Virus record (IMG/VR): IMGVR_UViG_3300025030_000116
Location: 1 to 59,048 of that record
Length of the DNA stretch: 59,048 nt
Direction: 5' to 3' (one strand)
Source: a virus
Shown here: in pieces, positions 1 through 7,713 of the stretch
Layout of the letters: each line of letters opens with the position of its first letter
Position numbering within the stretch: position 1 is the first letter of the stretch
Program-made: the position numbers and the translations under genes
Notes under the pieces: model-generated
Seen by the model: the letters and a program-made list of their open reading frames with translations, nothing else
What the model was told of the DNA's origin: nothing
Database searches by the model: none

Positions 1-140
1 CCCCCCCTGGACCCCCCGACCCCCTGCGCGACCCCCGCCCCTCCCGTGAAATCAATTACCCCTCCCCTCTCAAGAACGTCTCCATTTTCCAATTGACCAA
101 AAGAGGCGGTAGCCACCCAGGGGGGACGACTGATTTGGTC
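1..140. other. C-rich window edge, no gene seen
   Basis: The first ~50 bases are runs of C broken by GA and TG, unlike the rest of the window. I see no reading frame with a ribosome binding site here. This may be the true end of the molecule, a packaging end or an assembly edge; the sequence does not decide between them. Confidence 0.5.
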
Positions 141-299
141 CTATTGCCCCAGCCTCCTCTTAATCTCCTCCGACCAGGCGCTTTTAACCTCAACTTCACC
201 CTCCAATCGTGCTATTTCTTCGCCCACAATGAGCAATTCATGTGCTAAATCGGCAACATCCATCTCGTCCATCAGTCCAAACGTGCTTTGCTCTTCCAT
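141..299 (-). CDS. small acidic hypothetical protein
   Basis: A 52-residue leftward frame starting MEEQSTFGLMDEMD and ending KRRLGQ. It is rich in Glu and Asp and probably all helical. A GGGAGA ribosome binding site lies about 5 bases before the ATG. It has the same orientation as the right arm (57.9-48.6 kb), so if the genome is circular or permuted it may belong to that leftward group. I recognise no family and infer no function. Confidence 0.5.
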   Translation of the reverse strand: MEEQSTFGLMDEMDVADLAHELLIVGEEIARLEGEVEVKSAWSEEIKRRLGQ

Positions 300-983
300 G
301 TTTATCTCCCAGTTTTATCCCACATGCCAAAGCGACAGGTGGGCGGCAGATTGGAGGGTAGTCCTGAAGTGCGTCAGAATATGTCGCAAGTCGTCAAGCG
401 ATCCAAGGAGCTGTTTTTAGCCTTCATATGCCCATCAGCGTCAATGCCACCTGGGACGAGAAGCGCAGATAGCAATCCAACGATGTAGACATCGCATTTC
501 AACAGAGTTGAGGGTGATGCCCATATCCTTGCCTGCCTTGCTCCGAGATCGTGCCTTTAAGCGGCATTTAAAGATTAGATGGCTTTTGCCGTCCCACACC
601 ATCCCCCTCGGGGGGTAAGGGGGGTTGTTTTTATTCTTTTATCTTCTTATGGGTTTGGTTCTGGGTAGCTTTGCGGATAGGTTAGCGTTAGCTATCCCAG
701 TAGGTAACCCAGTAGGTTCCGTTAAATTGACATGAGAACTCCATGTTAACAACTGGTTACGCCTGCTTACCCTGCGGATCACCCCAAAAACACCCCAATT
801 TACCCCCTTCGTCACATCGGATGATCGGTGCATGTTCGTAACCCAGAGCTAACCGACAGCTAACCCAGTTGGTTCTTTACCCAAAGATGCCCCCGGTACC
901 CTTCCCATGACCCCCTTCCCGAAAAATTTTCTTACCCCCGTTTTTCCCTCCAACAATTATTTTGACTGCATTCAACTTTGTTG
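300..983. other. non-coding region with iterons and a small hairpin
   Basis: No convincing gene on either strand; the short frames present lack ribosome binding sites. A CCCCC-TCG-GGGGG hairpin at 603-615 is followed by G- and T-runs and may be a terminator. From about 650 to 876 there are direct repeats related to AACCCAGTAGGT, annotated separately. The stretch ends at the operator-promoter pair that drives thyX. Confidence 0.5.
694..876. repeat. origin-like iterons shared with the initiator gene
   Basis: ATCCCAGTAGGT (694-705) is followed directly by AACCCAGTAGGT (706-717), a 12-base period. AACCCAGTTGGTTC recurs at 862-875, a weaker copy (AACCCAGAGCT) is near 840, and an inverted ACCCAG copy is near 661-667. 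The same core, including an exact AACCCAGTAGG, occurs in phase inside the replication initiator gene (42148-42181). Binding sites for that initiator, or a second origin, are the natural reading; this is inference from shared sequence. Confidence 0.55.
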
Positions 984-1012
984 TTGCAATCATCCAACTT
1001 TGTTGGTAGAAA
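973..1012 (+). promoter_or_regulatory. promoter with two operators upstream of thyX
   Basis: A -35 TTGCAA (984-989), a 17-base spacer and a -10 TAGAAA (1007-1012). Two identical CAACTTTGTTG palindromes at 973-983 and 995-1005 have starts 22 bases apart, about two helical turns. The second lies inside the spacer against the -10 box. A bound protein would block RNA polymerase, so the thyX operon should be silent in a lysogen. Architecture matches the promoter at 22810-22838. Confidence 0.6.
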
Positions 1013-1124
1013 GGTTCCACACGAATCGACACCGTGTTGGTGGGGCCGGGTGAGTTGAATTTTCAGGCAAGGGTGATGGGGCTGTCCCTGATCCGCTTGC
1101 CCGGCATTTTAAGGAAGATGAAGC

Positions 1125-1235
1125 ATGAACGTCTGCAAGAAGTGTCACCCGCTGAAGCGGTTTTTCTGCATCATCCCTTGCCCTGCCGTTAACACCGAGC
1201 CGGATAAGGTTAAAAAGGAGTGGGCAACGACATGA
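1125..1235 (+). CDS. small cysteine-containing protein before thyX
   Basis: A 36-residue frame starting MNVCKKCHPLKRFFC, with a CxxC pair and two more cysteines. AAGGA sits nine bases before the ATG. Its TGA overlaps the thyX ATG in the ATGA arrangement, which suggests translational coupling. The cysteines could bind a metal. A competing 38-residue frame starts at 1076, so the call is moderate. Confidence 0.45.
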   Translation: MNVCKKCHPLKRFFCIIPCPAVNTEPDKVKKEWATT

Positions 1236-1900
1236 AGCTGGTAAAGCCCGGATTCACAATTGACATGGACGGCTTGACCCCGAGCCAGATCCTCACCAAG
1301 CTTGAGCGCATTGGCCGGCTCAGTCATCAGTCAGAGGACAAAATGACCGAGGGCTCCGCCGAGAAGTTCATAAGCAAGTGGGCGATTCAGCACGGGCATG
1401 AAAGCATCCTCCGCCATCACAGCATTACGGTGCGGATCGTCTGCAATCGGGCTGTCTCCCATCAGCTTGTGCGTCACGGCCTGGCTCACTTTCTACAGGA
1501 GTCCCAGCGGTACTGCTGCTACAAGGGGCATGTCACCTTCGTCGTCCCCCAGTGGGCAAACATCGAGTCCGGGCAGTTCACCCGAGAGCAGGACATCAAA
1601 CTGATCCCCCCCTCCAATGGAGCGCGGGTGTGGGTCCGGTCGATGTTCAATGCCGAGGAGTCTTACCACGATCTGCTGGCCTGCGGGCGCCCGGCGGAAG
1701 AGGCGCGGGGAGTTTTGCCAAACGATGCCAAGACCGAGCTTGACCTGACGGCGAACTTGGAGGAGTGGCGCCACATTTTCAAAGCCCGGACGTCCAAACA
1801 CACTGACCCGGCTGCCCGCGAGATCATGGCCCCCATGCTGGACCAGTTCACATATCTGCTGCCGGCCATATTCAGCGACATCATTCCTTTCCGGGGTTAA
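1232..1900 (+). CDS. thyX: FAD-dependent thymidylate synthase (ThyX family)
   Basis: 222 residues. ThyX makes dTMP from dUMP using methylene-tetrahydrofolate, FAD and NADPH, in the cytoplasm. Visible family marks are HESILRHH (56-63) and the signature region RHGLAHFLQESQRY (81-94), which aligns with the classical RHR-x7-S motif but has Gly instead of the third Arg. The ATG at 1232 is preferred because AAGGAG ends at 1220, 11 bases upstream; the alternative GTG at 1220 would overlap the ribosome binding site. First large gene of the operon from the 984 promoter. It presumably raises dTTP supply for phage replication. Confidence 0.88.
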   Translation: MKLVKPGFTIDMDGLTPSQILTKLERIGRLSHQSEDKMTEGSAEKFISKWAIQHGHESILRHHSITVRIVCNRAVSHQLVRHGLAHFLQESQRYCCYKGHVTFVVPQWANIESGQFTREQDIKLIPPSNGARVWVRSMFNAEESYHDLLACGRPAEEARGVLPNDAKTELDLTANLEEWRHIFKARTSKHTDPAAREIMAPMLDQFTYLLPAIFSDIIPFRG

Positions 1901-2010
1901 CCGGGTCCCCGCTCTGCTTCGGCATCGGGCTTGCGGAGTGCATTGTGCCGGCCATTCCGGCAGGCGCTCCAGTCCAGAGACTCACTGGGTTATCAACCGA
2001 GGACGAACCC

Positions 2011-2085
2011 GTGACCTACTGGTGCAGCGGGCAGGAAGCTAGGTCAACCCTTACAATTTATCAATGTCCACGCTGCCCAGGCTAA
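2011..2085 (+). CDS. possible 24-residue zinc-ribbon-like miniprotein
   Basis: GTG start with GAGGA nine bases upstream; the product starts MTYWCSGQEA and ends CPRCPG, giving a CxxC pair plus an isolated Cys. It lies between thyX and the next gene. The gap 1901-2120 otherwise shows only a small GCCGGC/GCAGGC-type hairpin near 1950. Its short length makes this tentative. Confidence 0.3.
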   Translation: MTYWCSGQEARSTLTIYQCPRCPG

Positions 2086-2120
2086 CACGGTGGGTCCAAC
2101 TTTTTAGAGGCAAGAGCCCA

Positions 2121-2498
2121 ATGGAAGCAGAGAAAAAACAAAACCCTTGCTTGGGACAAAAATACAGCACTGCGGTCTTCGCTCCGACCCGTGGCGAGGT
2201 GAAATATCTGGCTCTGAAGATGGTTTCAGTGATTAGAAACAAACGCTTTGAGACTGTTGCTGAAGCTTACAAGCGTAGGTTCCTGTCAACTCTTGAGCAT
2301 ATCGGTCATACACTCGATCCGACGAGCCCGCCATGCACGAATTGCCCGGCTATCACAGTTTATTTTTGTGGGAAATACGCACTTGAGTGTAGGGATTTCC
2401 TCAGATACAGCAACGGTGGGCGTGCTTACGATCCGAATAAAAGGCGAAAGCGTGTCCCGAAAGTTAACACCACATTTGATTCAACGGAGGAATTGTAA
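2121..2498 (+). CDS. hypothetical protein, basic with cysteine pairs
   Basis: 125 residues starting MEAEKKQNPCLGQKY. The middle has helix-forming KRFETVAEAYKRRF, followed by a PPCTNC and a CGKYALEC cluster that could hold a metal, and a Lys/Arg-rich tail. The ATG at 2121 is preceded by GAGG; an in-frame ATG at 2064 would give a longer product with weaker support. Its stop overlaps the next start (TAATG). No family recognised. Confidence 0.6.
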   Translation: MEAEKKQNPCLGQKYSTAVFAPTRGEVKYLALKMVSVIRNKRFETVAEAYKRRFLSTLEHIGHTLDPTSPPCTNCPAITVYFCGKYALECRDFLRYSNGGRAYDPNKRRKRVPKVNTTFDSTEEL

Positions 2499-2764
2499 TG
2501 GCTAATCCCGTAATGGAGCGCCGCATCGTTCGCGTCCTGGTTAGCAACGATGTCTTGCTGCAAGGCTTGAACCTCGGACCAGAGACAGTCCTTTGCCAGA
2601 TCGTGCCAGCGGTTGATCGTTACGAGTTCGGGATGCAACACTGGCTGTTCTTTGCCGATCCTTCTTTCCCGGTGAACGAGCGTGGCTGCTTGGTACGTGA
2701 GTACCGGATGCTCTGCACCGACAACGACGAGGGCGGCAGGGACATCGAAATGGTGCCGGCATGA
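2498..2764 (+). CDS. hypothetical protein
   Basis: 88 residues, MANPVMERRIVRVLV at the start, with a strong GGAGG ribosome binding site eight bases upstream. The pattern of alternating hydrophobic residues suggests a small beta-rich fold. It overlaps both neighbours by a few bases, so it is clearly part of the thyX operon. No family recognised. Confidence 0.65.
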   Translation: MANPVMERRIVRVLVSNDVLLQGLNLGPETVLCQIVPAVDRYEFGMQHWLFFADPSFPVNERGCLVREYRMLCTDNDEGGRDIEMVPA

Positions 2765-3186
2765 CGACAGTGGCGTGGGACGGCAAGTTGTTAGCTGGAG
2801 ACAGGCTGTGCTGCTTTGGTGGCACTCCGGTTGTCACAACAAAGGTCTTCGCCCTGAATGGGGTTCTGATCGGGACCGCTGGCCTGAAGGTCGATGGAAT
2901 CCTGTTCCGCGAGTGGGTCGAGAAAGGCAGACCCGCAGACAAAAAGCCTGTAGTTGGCGACAACTTTACCGGCTTATTGGTAGAGGCATCCGGGGAGCTG
3001 ATTTACTATGACGGCCCGAAGTTGGTGCCAGTTCCGATGCCCGCCGGGCAGAGATGGTCCTTGGGAAGTGGCTGCGATTTTGCGCTAGGCGCTATGGCCG
3101 CCGGGGCGAGTGCGATACAGGCGGTAGAGATAGCCTGCGTGCTTGACGTTAACACGGGTCTGGGAGTGGACTATGTGTCACTCTAG
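2761..3186 (+). CDS. proteasome/HslV-like Ntn-hydrolase fold protein
   Basis: 141 residues. It begins MTTVAWDGKLLAGDR, which resembles the N-terminus of HslV and proteasome beta subunits: after Met removal, Thr2 would be the N-terminal nucleophile. The C-terminal part (GAMAAGASAIQAVEIA, then LDVNTGLGVDYVSL) also follows the pattern of phage HslV-like proteins. There is no HslU-like unfoldase nearby, so whether it degrades proteins, processes a precursor or is inactive is open. ATGA overlap with the gene before. Confidence 0.65.
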   Translation: MTTVAWDGKLLAGDRLCCFGGTPVVTTKVFALNGVLIGTAGLKVDGILFREWVEKGRPADKKPVVGDNFTGLLVEASGELIYYDGPKLVPVPMPAGQRWSLGSGCDFALGAMAAGASAIQAVEIACVLDVNTGLGVDYVSL

Positions 3187-3358
3187 CTGCCCCTACGAAT
3201 ACCGATTTAGCGGTGACTGTGGCCGAACGGCGATGCAAAACACCCCCCTTGCCCATTGCTACACCCCGAAATGCCAAGGGTGCGGCGAGGAAGGCTGTGA
3301 AATAGACGAGATTTACGGGCTGTGCAATGCCTGCTGGGAAAAGGAGCGAGAGCTATGA
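3173..3358 (+). CDS. small cysteine-rich zinc-finger-like protein
   Basis: 61 residues with 10 cysteines, including CQGCGEEGC and CNAC arranged as in a treble-clef or zinc ribbon. The ATG at 3173 has GGGAG eight bases upstream and lies inside the end of the Ntn-hydrolase gene in another frame. It may bind nucleic acid or a protein partner; family not recognised. Confidence 0.6.
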   Translation: MCHSSCPYEYRFSGDCGRTAMQNTPLAHCYTPKCQGCGEEGCEIDEIYGLCNACWEKEREL

Positions 3359-3672
3359 AAAAGATGACCGCTGAAGATGTCGCCAACCTGGCCCAGTTCG
3401 TCCAGGTGGCGAGGAAGATGATGGAGGAAAGGTTCGGGGATCTTGGCCTCAAGCTGCTGGACCTGGATCTCGGGATAAGCGGCAACAAGAACGTGATCGT
3501 CATCCCCGGCGCCGAACGGTACTTCCTCACTGGCACCGTTGCTCACCCGATGAGCCAGAAGTTCAAGGAGTTCCGGGTGGACTTTGCCATGAGCATCGGG
3601 GACACGACCATTGACACGGTGGCCGGGATCGTCAATGACGTGGTGACGAAGACGGCGCCGAGTTTCAAATGA
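3355..3672 (+). CDS. hypothetical protein
   Basis: 105 residues, starting MKKMTAEDVANLAQFVQVARK. An N-terminal helix is followed by a beta-rich region containing NKNVIVIPGAERYFLTG. The ATG overlaps the upstream TGA (ATGA), with AAGGAGCGAG before it. An upstream in-frame ATG at 3322 is less well placed. No family recognised. Confidence 0.65.
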   Translation: MKKMTAEDVANLAQFVQVARKMMEERFGDLGLKLLDLDLGISGNKNVIVIPGAERYFLTGTVAHPMSQKFKEFRVDFAMSIGDTTIDTVAGIVNDVVTKTAPSFK

Positions 3673-3908
3673 CACCCCAGACCTTGAATGAGTTCCTGGA
3701 CGCCATCTATTCGGCCACGAATGAGTTTCGGCGCACAGGAAAGGAGCCGAAGGCTATTTACCTGGGAAGCGAGACCCGCCATCGGTTCTATTCTGACCCT
3801 TTGGTGAGAAGTTACCTGACGGCAGCATCACCCGCCGTACAACGCGACGAAATATGTGGTATCCCGGTCTTCAGGGTGAACGATAAGGAGCATTTCAATG
3901 TCGGGTAG
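3669..3908 (+). CDS. hypothetical protein
   Basis: 79 residues, MTPQTLNEFLDAIYSATNEF at the start, then KAIYLGSETRHRFYSD and GIPVFRVNDKEHFNVG. The second half resembles the short substrate-like beta segments of phage structural or capsid-associated proteins, but I cannot assign it. It overlaps the previous gene by ATGA and the next by 11 bases. Confidence 0.55.
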   Translation: MTPQTLNEFLDAIYSATNEFRRTGKEPKAIYLGSETRHRFYSDPLVRSYLTAASPAVQRDEICGIPVFRVNDKEHFNVG

Positions 3909-4326
3909 TCTGAAGCTGTCTCTTCCTCTCACTGTGACACTTCCGCGCAAGACTAAGGCGGACAAGGTATTCATCCTGAACCTCAACAACTACCGTAACA
4001 CGCATCACATGACGCTGAACCAGGCCAAGGTAAAGTACAAAGAGCTGATATATGAGTTGATGCTGACGAGATCAGGAAAGTATGTAGCACCTATCTTGCC
4101 TCCGCCTCCGTATCTGTTCACCTACACCGTCTTCCCTGGCAGCATGAGGACGTTCGATGTTAACAATGTGTGCAGCATCATCGACAAGTTCGCAGCCGAC
4201 GCATTGCAGGAACTAGGAATAATCAAGAACGACAACTTCAAATTCATCCCCGAGAGTGTCTTTAAGTTCGGGAGCGTGGATAAAGACAATCCGAGATGTG
4301 AGTTGGTTGTAACTCCGCTCGCCTAA
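3898..4326 (+). CDS. RusA-like Holliday-junction endonuclease (probable)
   Basis: 142 residues. RusA enzymes cut four-way DNA junctions and use clustered acidic residues for Mg2+. Here the diagnostic stretch is FDVNNVCSIIDKFAADALQE (86-105) followed by GIIKNDN, giving D87, D96, D101 and D112 in RusA-like spacing. The preceding FTYTVFPG strand also fits. Last gene of the thyX operon; an operator lies five bases after its stop. It would resolve recombination or replication intermediates before packaging. Confidence 0.6.
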   Translation: MSGSLKLSLPLTVTLPRKTKADKVFILNLNNYRNTHHMTLNQAKVKYKELIYELMLTRSGKYVAPILPPPPYLFTYTVFPGSMRTFDVNNVCSIIDKFAADALQELGIIKNDNFKFIPESVFKFGSVDKDNPRCELVVTPLA

Positions 4327-4331
4327 AGCCG

Positions 4332-4342
4332 CAACTTAGTTG
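4332..4342. promoter_or_regulatory. operator-like palindrome CAACTTAGTTG
   Basis: An 11-base palindrome identical to the copy at 38229-38239. A half site (CAACAATAAAG) follows at 4351. It could control a promoter for the packaging operon; -35 and -10 boxes are not clear here. Confidence 0.5.
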
Positions 4343-4399
4343 AATTAATGCAACAATAAAGAGGGGGTGATCTGACTGGTATCAATCCTGGTAGTTGGA

Positions 4400-4639
4400 G
4401 TGGGCTTATCGTTGGCCCAGGTGTCCGTGGTGTCCGCCGCCGCGCATCAGGTAGGGATCGTAGTGCTGATCGAGGAGCGAGAGCAACCGACCATCATGTT
4501 GTCCATGCCGGCCCTTCCTGTTGGGTGCTACGAGCCAATCCTTTGGGACGAAGAGGATTCCCCCGAGTGCCATCCGGCCCATCCGTTGGGCGATCATGCC
4601 GATCATGCCAAGAGGCATGTGATTTGGGATTACGGCTAG
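4400..4639 (+). CDS. possible small protein upstream of terminase
   Basis: A frame of 79 residues from GTG at 4400. It could extend to a CTG near 4376 behind GAGGGGG. The start is hydrophobic (LSLAQVSVVSAAAHQVGIVV) and the end is His/Asp rich. The opposite strand is also open across most of it, and composition gives no clear preference, so I treat it as doubtful. The rest of 4343-4732 has no other candidate gene. Confidence 0.3.
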   Translation: MGLSLAQVSVVSAAAHQVGIVVLIEEREQPTIMLSMPALPVGCYEPILWDEEDSPECHPAHPLGDHADHAKRHVIWDYG

Positions 4640-4694
4640 GGCAAGAGAGCCGAACGGGGCTTAAAAAGATCCTACTGACCCAATCCACGATCAA

Positions 4695-4719
4695 GCCGGC
4701 GGGGGCAATCCTCGCCGGC
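4695..4719 (+). terminator. hairpin before terminase small subunit
   Basis: GCCGGCG (4695-4701) pairs with CGCCGGC (4713-4719). There is no T-tract, so it may be an attenuator, RNA processing site or translational control element rather than a true terminator. It ends 13 bases before the terminase small-subunit ATG. Confidence 0.4.
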
Positions 4720-4732
4720 ACAGGGATAAATC

Positions 4733-5326
4733 ATGGCTCCAAAGAAAGAAAAATCGAACGTGTTAACTGGGCTGGATCTCTTGCAGGCCAAGACCCCTTC
4801 CGGCCAAAAGAAAACCCCGCCGCTGATCCCGGTTCAAGAGGCTCTAGTAATCCAGGGAGTGCTTGCCGGGAAGAAGCCAGGCGAGGCCGTGGCTGACGCT
4901 GGGTACGGCTTCAACAAGAAGAACGCCGAGGCATTCGGCAAGAACCTTGTGGCGAAGCACACGGATGTTAACGGCGCCCTGATAGCAAGCCTTGAGAGTG
5001 TCGGGGTCAATCTGGACTTCCTCACCGGGAAGATTAAGGAAGGCATGGGTGCCAGCAAGCCGCTCATGGTTGGAAAGACCAAAAGCAAAGACGGCACGGA
5101 GGAGATGGAATACGCGAATACCCCCGACTATGCAACTCGCCACAAGTACGTTGAGACGGTACTTGACATCCTACCTGGCGCCCGAGCTGCCAAGAAGATT
5201 GAGGTGACGCAGACGACATTTGAACAGAAGGCGGTCCTGGTTGCCGATATGCGCGAGAACCCGAAGGACGTGATGCTGATGATGGAAAGGATGCTTGAGA
5301 TGAAGAGGACCAAAACCATTGAGTGA
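4733..5326 (+). CDS. terS: terminase small subunit (probable)
   Basis: 197 residues. The small terminase recognises phage DNA and loads the large subunit. A Lys-rich N-terminus is followed by a helical domain, VQEALVIQGVLAGKKPGEA then AVADAGYGFNKKNAEAFGKN, typical of small-terminase DNA-binding regions, and a helical C-terminal part. Position directly before the large subunit, with an 8-base overlap, supports the assignment. Family-level similarity only. Confidence 0.7.
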   Translation: MAPKKEKSNVLTGLDLLQAKTPSGQKKTPPLIPVQEALVIQGVLAGKKPGEAVADAGYGFNKKNAEAFGKNLVAKHTDVNGALIASLESVGVNLDFLTGKIKEGMGASKPLMVGKTKSKDGTEEMEYANTPDYATRHKYVETVLDILPGARAAKKIEVTQTTFEQKAVLVADMRENPKDVMLMMERMLEMKRTKTIE

Positions 5327-7073
5327 ACTCCTCGCCAAGATAGAAGCGATGACCGAGGAGGAGCTGCTTGACCACATCTCCCATCTGAGGCTCACCGTTG
5401 ATTTCCCCTTCTTCGCGTCCAGGCTGCTCAAAGTGCAGACGATGAAGGGCAAGATTGTGCCGCTAGAGCTGAACTATCCGCAGCAGCTCCTTCATACGAT
5501 CATCGAAGACCACATAAGGCCGAAAAGACTCGTCCGCATCGTTGACCTCAAATCTCGACGCATGGGACATTCAACATATTTCTCCGGGCTCTTCTACCAG
5601 AAGGCTAGCCGCATCCACAACCGCTATGCCGTTCAGATTACGCATGAGCCGGAAGCGACCGACACCCTTTTCAAGATGGTCAAGAGGTTCTTCAGTTTCT
5701 CCCCTACCAGCGAGCGCCCGGAAACGCTCTACAACAACACGAAGCTGTTGGAGTTCAACAACAAGGACGGCAGGGGGCTCAACTCCGGCTTCCGAGTTGC
5801 GACCGCCGGCAAGGAGGACTTTGGTTCAGGTCAGACGATCCACTACGCCCACCTTTCCGAGACGGCCAAGTGGGACCAGGGGACCACCAAGAGCCTGTTA
5901 ACGTCACTCCTACAGACCGTCCCGGACGAAGACGACACAATGGTTGTCTTTGAGTCAACCGCCAAGGGTATCGGCGGGGAGTTCTATGACCGCTTCTGGG
6001 GCGCTCGCTTCCGCGTCTGGATCAAGCGTCTGGACGCTGACGGCAAGCCGGTCATTGAGGACACGATCAACGCGACCGCCGACCTGGACAACATCTACAC
6101 GTCCCTGTTCTTTCCCTGGTTTGTCTTCCCCGACTACGTGATAACCCCGCCATACGACTTCGTGTTAACGCCGAAAGAGGCCGGGATCAAAGCGCAGTAC
6201 GGGCTTTCGGATGCTCAAATTTACTGGCGCCGCCGGACCATCGCCAACAAGTGTGACGCCAACGAAGACATCTTCAACCAGGAGTACCCGGCCACACCCG
6301 AACATGCCTTCCTTGGATCTGGCCGGCCATGCTTCGACAACGCCAAGCTGCTCTTGCAGAAGGACGCCGCCCCTCCTCCGATAGCACGTTACGAGTGCCT
6401 GACTTCAACGGGCAAGTGGCTCATCAAGAACGATGGCCGGCTGTCAGTATGGGAGGAGCCCCGAGTCGGAGACGCCTACATCATATCCGCAGACGTTGCG
6501 GAAGGTTTGGAGAAAGGCGACTTCTCAACTGCCGATGTCATCAACCATCGTACAGGGGACCAGGTGGCGCAGTGGCACGGGCACATCGACCCTGACGAGT
6601 TCGCATCAATCCTGAGTTCTCTCGGAATCCGGTACAACGTGGCCTTGCTCGCGCCCGAGCGGAACAACCACGGCCTCATGGTAGTCAACAAGCTGATGTA
6701 TACCCACAACTACCCGCGCATCCATTGCGAGATGGTTCCCGACCCTCCTGGCAAGCCACGGAAGAGGTTTGGGTGGGTCACTGATAAGAAGACCCGGCCT
6801 TTTATCATAGACAACATGATAGCCGAGGTGCGTGAGGGTTCGCATGGTATCAGGTGCGCGGCGACGTTCGAGGAGATGATGGCCTTCAAGATCCAGAACA
6901 ACGGCAGAATGGAGGCAGATTCAGGACGTTTCGATGACCGGGTTATCTCTATCTGTATAGCAAAGCACCTCCGCCAAGTTCTTCCCGTACCGCGTCAGAT
7001 TCTACGGAATAAACGCCCATCTGGAGCGACAGGCGGAACCAAGAGCAAGCCTAACGCTAAGGGGTGGACGTGA
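5319..7073 (+). CDS. terL: terminase large subunit
   Basis: 584 residues. This is the packaging motor: an N-terminal ATPase and a C-terminal RNase H-like nuclease. A Walker A-like motif KSRRMGHST lies at about 78-86, a Walker B-like MVVFEST at about 207-213, and the first nuclease acidic residue in IISADVAEGLEKGDFS near 388-403. The chosen start is TTG (5319) overlapping the small-subunit gene with AGAGGA upstream; the next ATG, at 5349, lacks a ribosome binding site. It drives DNA into the prohead through the portal encoded at 7900. Confidence 0.9.
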   Translation: MSELLAKIEAMTEEELLDHISHLRLTVDFPFFASRLLKVQTMKGKIVPLELNYPQQLLHTIIEDHIRPKRLVRIVDLKSRRMGHSTYFSGLFYQKASRIHNRYAVQITHEPEATDTLFKMVKRFFSFSPTSERPETLYNNTKLLEFNNKDGRGLNSGFRVATAGKEDFGSGQTIHYAHLSETAKWDQGTTKSLLTSLLQTVPDEDDTMVVFESTAKGIGGEFYDRFWGARFRVWIKRLDADGKPVIEDTINATADLDNIYTSLFFPWFVFPDYVITPPYDFVLTPKEAGIKAQYGLSDAQIYWRRRTIANKCDANEDIFNQEYPATPEHAFLGSGRPCFDNAKLLLQKDAAPPPIARYECLTSTGKWLIKNDGRLSVWEEPRVGDAYIISADVAEGLEKGDFSTADVINHRTGDQVAQWHGHIDPDEFASILSSLGIRYNVALLAPERNNHGLMVVNKLMYTHNYPRIHCEMVPDPPGKPRKRFGWVTDKKTRPFIIDNMIAEVREGSHGIRCAATFEEMMAFKIQNNGRMEADSGRFDDRVISICIAKHLRQVLPVPRQILRNKRPSGATGGTKSKPNAKGWT

Positions 7074-7234
7074 GCTTTATAACGAGAAAATGGGTCATTC
7101 CCGACTATGACCTGAAAAGATTGGAGCTACCAAGACATGGCGCCCATGACTTTCTTGCCAAGATCGGAGTTAACGTGGATCGGCAATATGATAGCTGGCC
7201 GGACCTTTGCCGCATGGCGACAGTCGTACACTAG
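7070..7234 (+). CDS. hypothetical protein ending at an in-frame amber codon
   Basis: 54 residues from a GTG that overlaps the terminase stop (GTGA), with AAGGGG upstream. The product starts MSFITRKWVIPDYDLKR. The frame ends with TAG at 7232-7234 but continues open for another 102 codons in the same phase. Either the gene was split by a nonsense mutation, the TAG is read through, or two small proteins are made. No family recognised. Confidence 0.5.
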   Translation: MSFITRKWVIPDYDLKRLELPRHGAHDFLAKIGVNVDRQYDSWPDLCRMATVVH

Positions 7235-7312
7235 CGGGTTGCACTCCTGACCCCTGACGAGATTCGCCCGATAGAAAGGAAGATTCTGGAGTCGATCATC
7301 CAGGATGAAGTT

Positions 7313-7543
7313 ATGTGGGTATATTCACAGGGAATCGAGCGGTGCGGCGGATATTTACGGGTGATGCCCCAGATAGAGTTTTCGGTCTTTGAGAAACCTG
7401 GACCGCCTAGCCTCACTATGCTCATGCCCAGAGAACTAAAGATAGAAGAAATGCAACTGGTGCATAGATTTGAGGTGGTTTCCCTCTTGGTCGCCATTGA
7501 CGAGGACAGCCTAGAAGTCTATTGGGGCAGAAAAACATCTTAG
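7313..7543 (+). CDS. hypothetical protein, continuation of the 7070 frame
   Basis: 76 residues from ATG 7313, in the same frame as the gene at 7070. The untranslated codons 7235-7312 would encode a sensible helix (LTPDEIRPIERKILESIIQD), which suggests one original 157-residue protein. AGGATG before 7313 could allow a separate start. No family recognised. Confidence 0.45.
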   Translation: MWVYSQGIERCGGYLRVMPQIEFSVFEKPGPPSLTMLMPRELKIEEMQLVHRFEVVSLLVAIDEDSLEVYWGRKTS

Positions 7544-7583
7544 TTGTTTGACACGCTCCATAATGTTGTGGTAACTGAACCTC

Positions 7584-7712
7584 ATGGCAAAAATTGTAAA
7601 GCTTATCGAGCTGATAAAGCAGCTACACGCAGACAAGTTTACGGGTTCGATTACCGTCAACTTCGGTCAGGGCGGGATCAACGACATCGAGAAGTACGAG
7701 AAGATAAAGTAG
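7584..7712 (+). CDS. small DUF2292/YezD-like protein
   Basis: 42 residues beginning MAKIVKLIELIKQLHADKF, then FTGSITVNFGQGGINDIEKY. The helix followed by a GSITVxFxQGxI hairpin and a charged tail matches the small DUF2292/YezD pattern, whose function is unknown. The upstream gap 7544-7583 holds a promoter-like TTGACA and a TGTTG half operator. The stop is one base before the tRNA. Confidence 0.55.
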   Translation: MAKIVKLIELIKQLHADKFTGSITVNFGQGGINDIEKYEKIK

Positions 7713-7713
7713 T

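Noticed and set aside
300-640. Short leftward frame with a hydrophobic start (about 40 codons, TTG start)
   Set aside because: No ribosome binding site, start uncertain, and no overlap with a neighbour; left as non-coding.
1220-1900. GTG start for thyX at 1220
   Set aside because: The AAGGAG ribosome binding site overlaps this codon; ATG 1232 is correctly spaced.
4406-4618. Leftward open frame antisense to the small gene before terminase
   Set aside because: His/Met/Gly-rich repetitive translation and no ribosome binding site; an artefact of the G+C-rich stretch.
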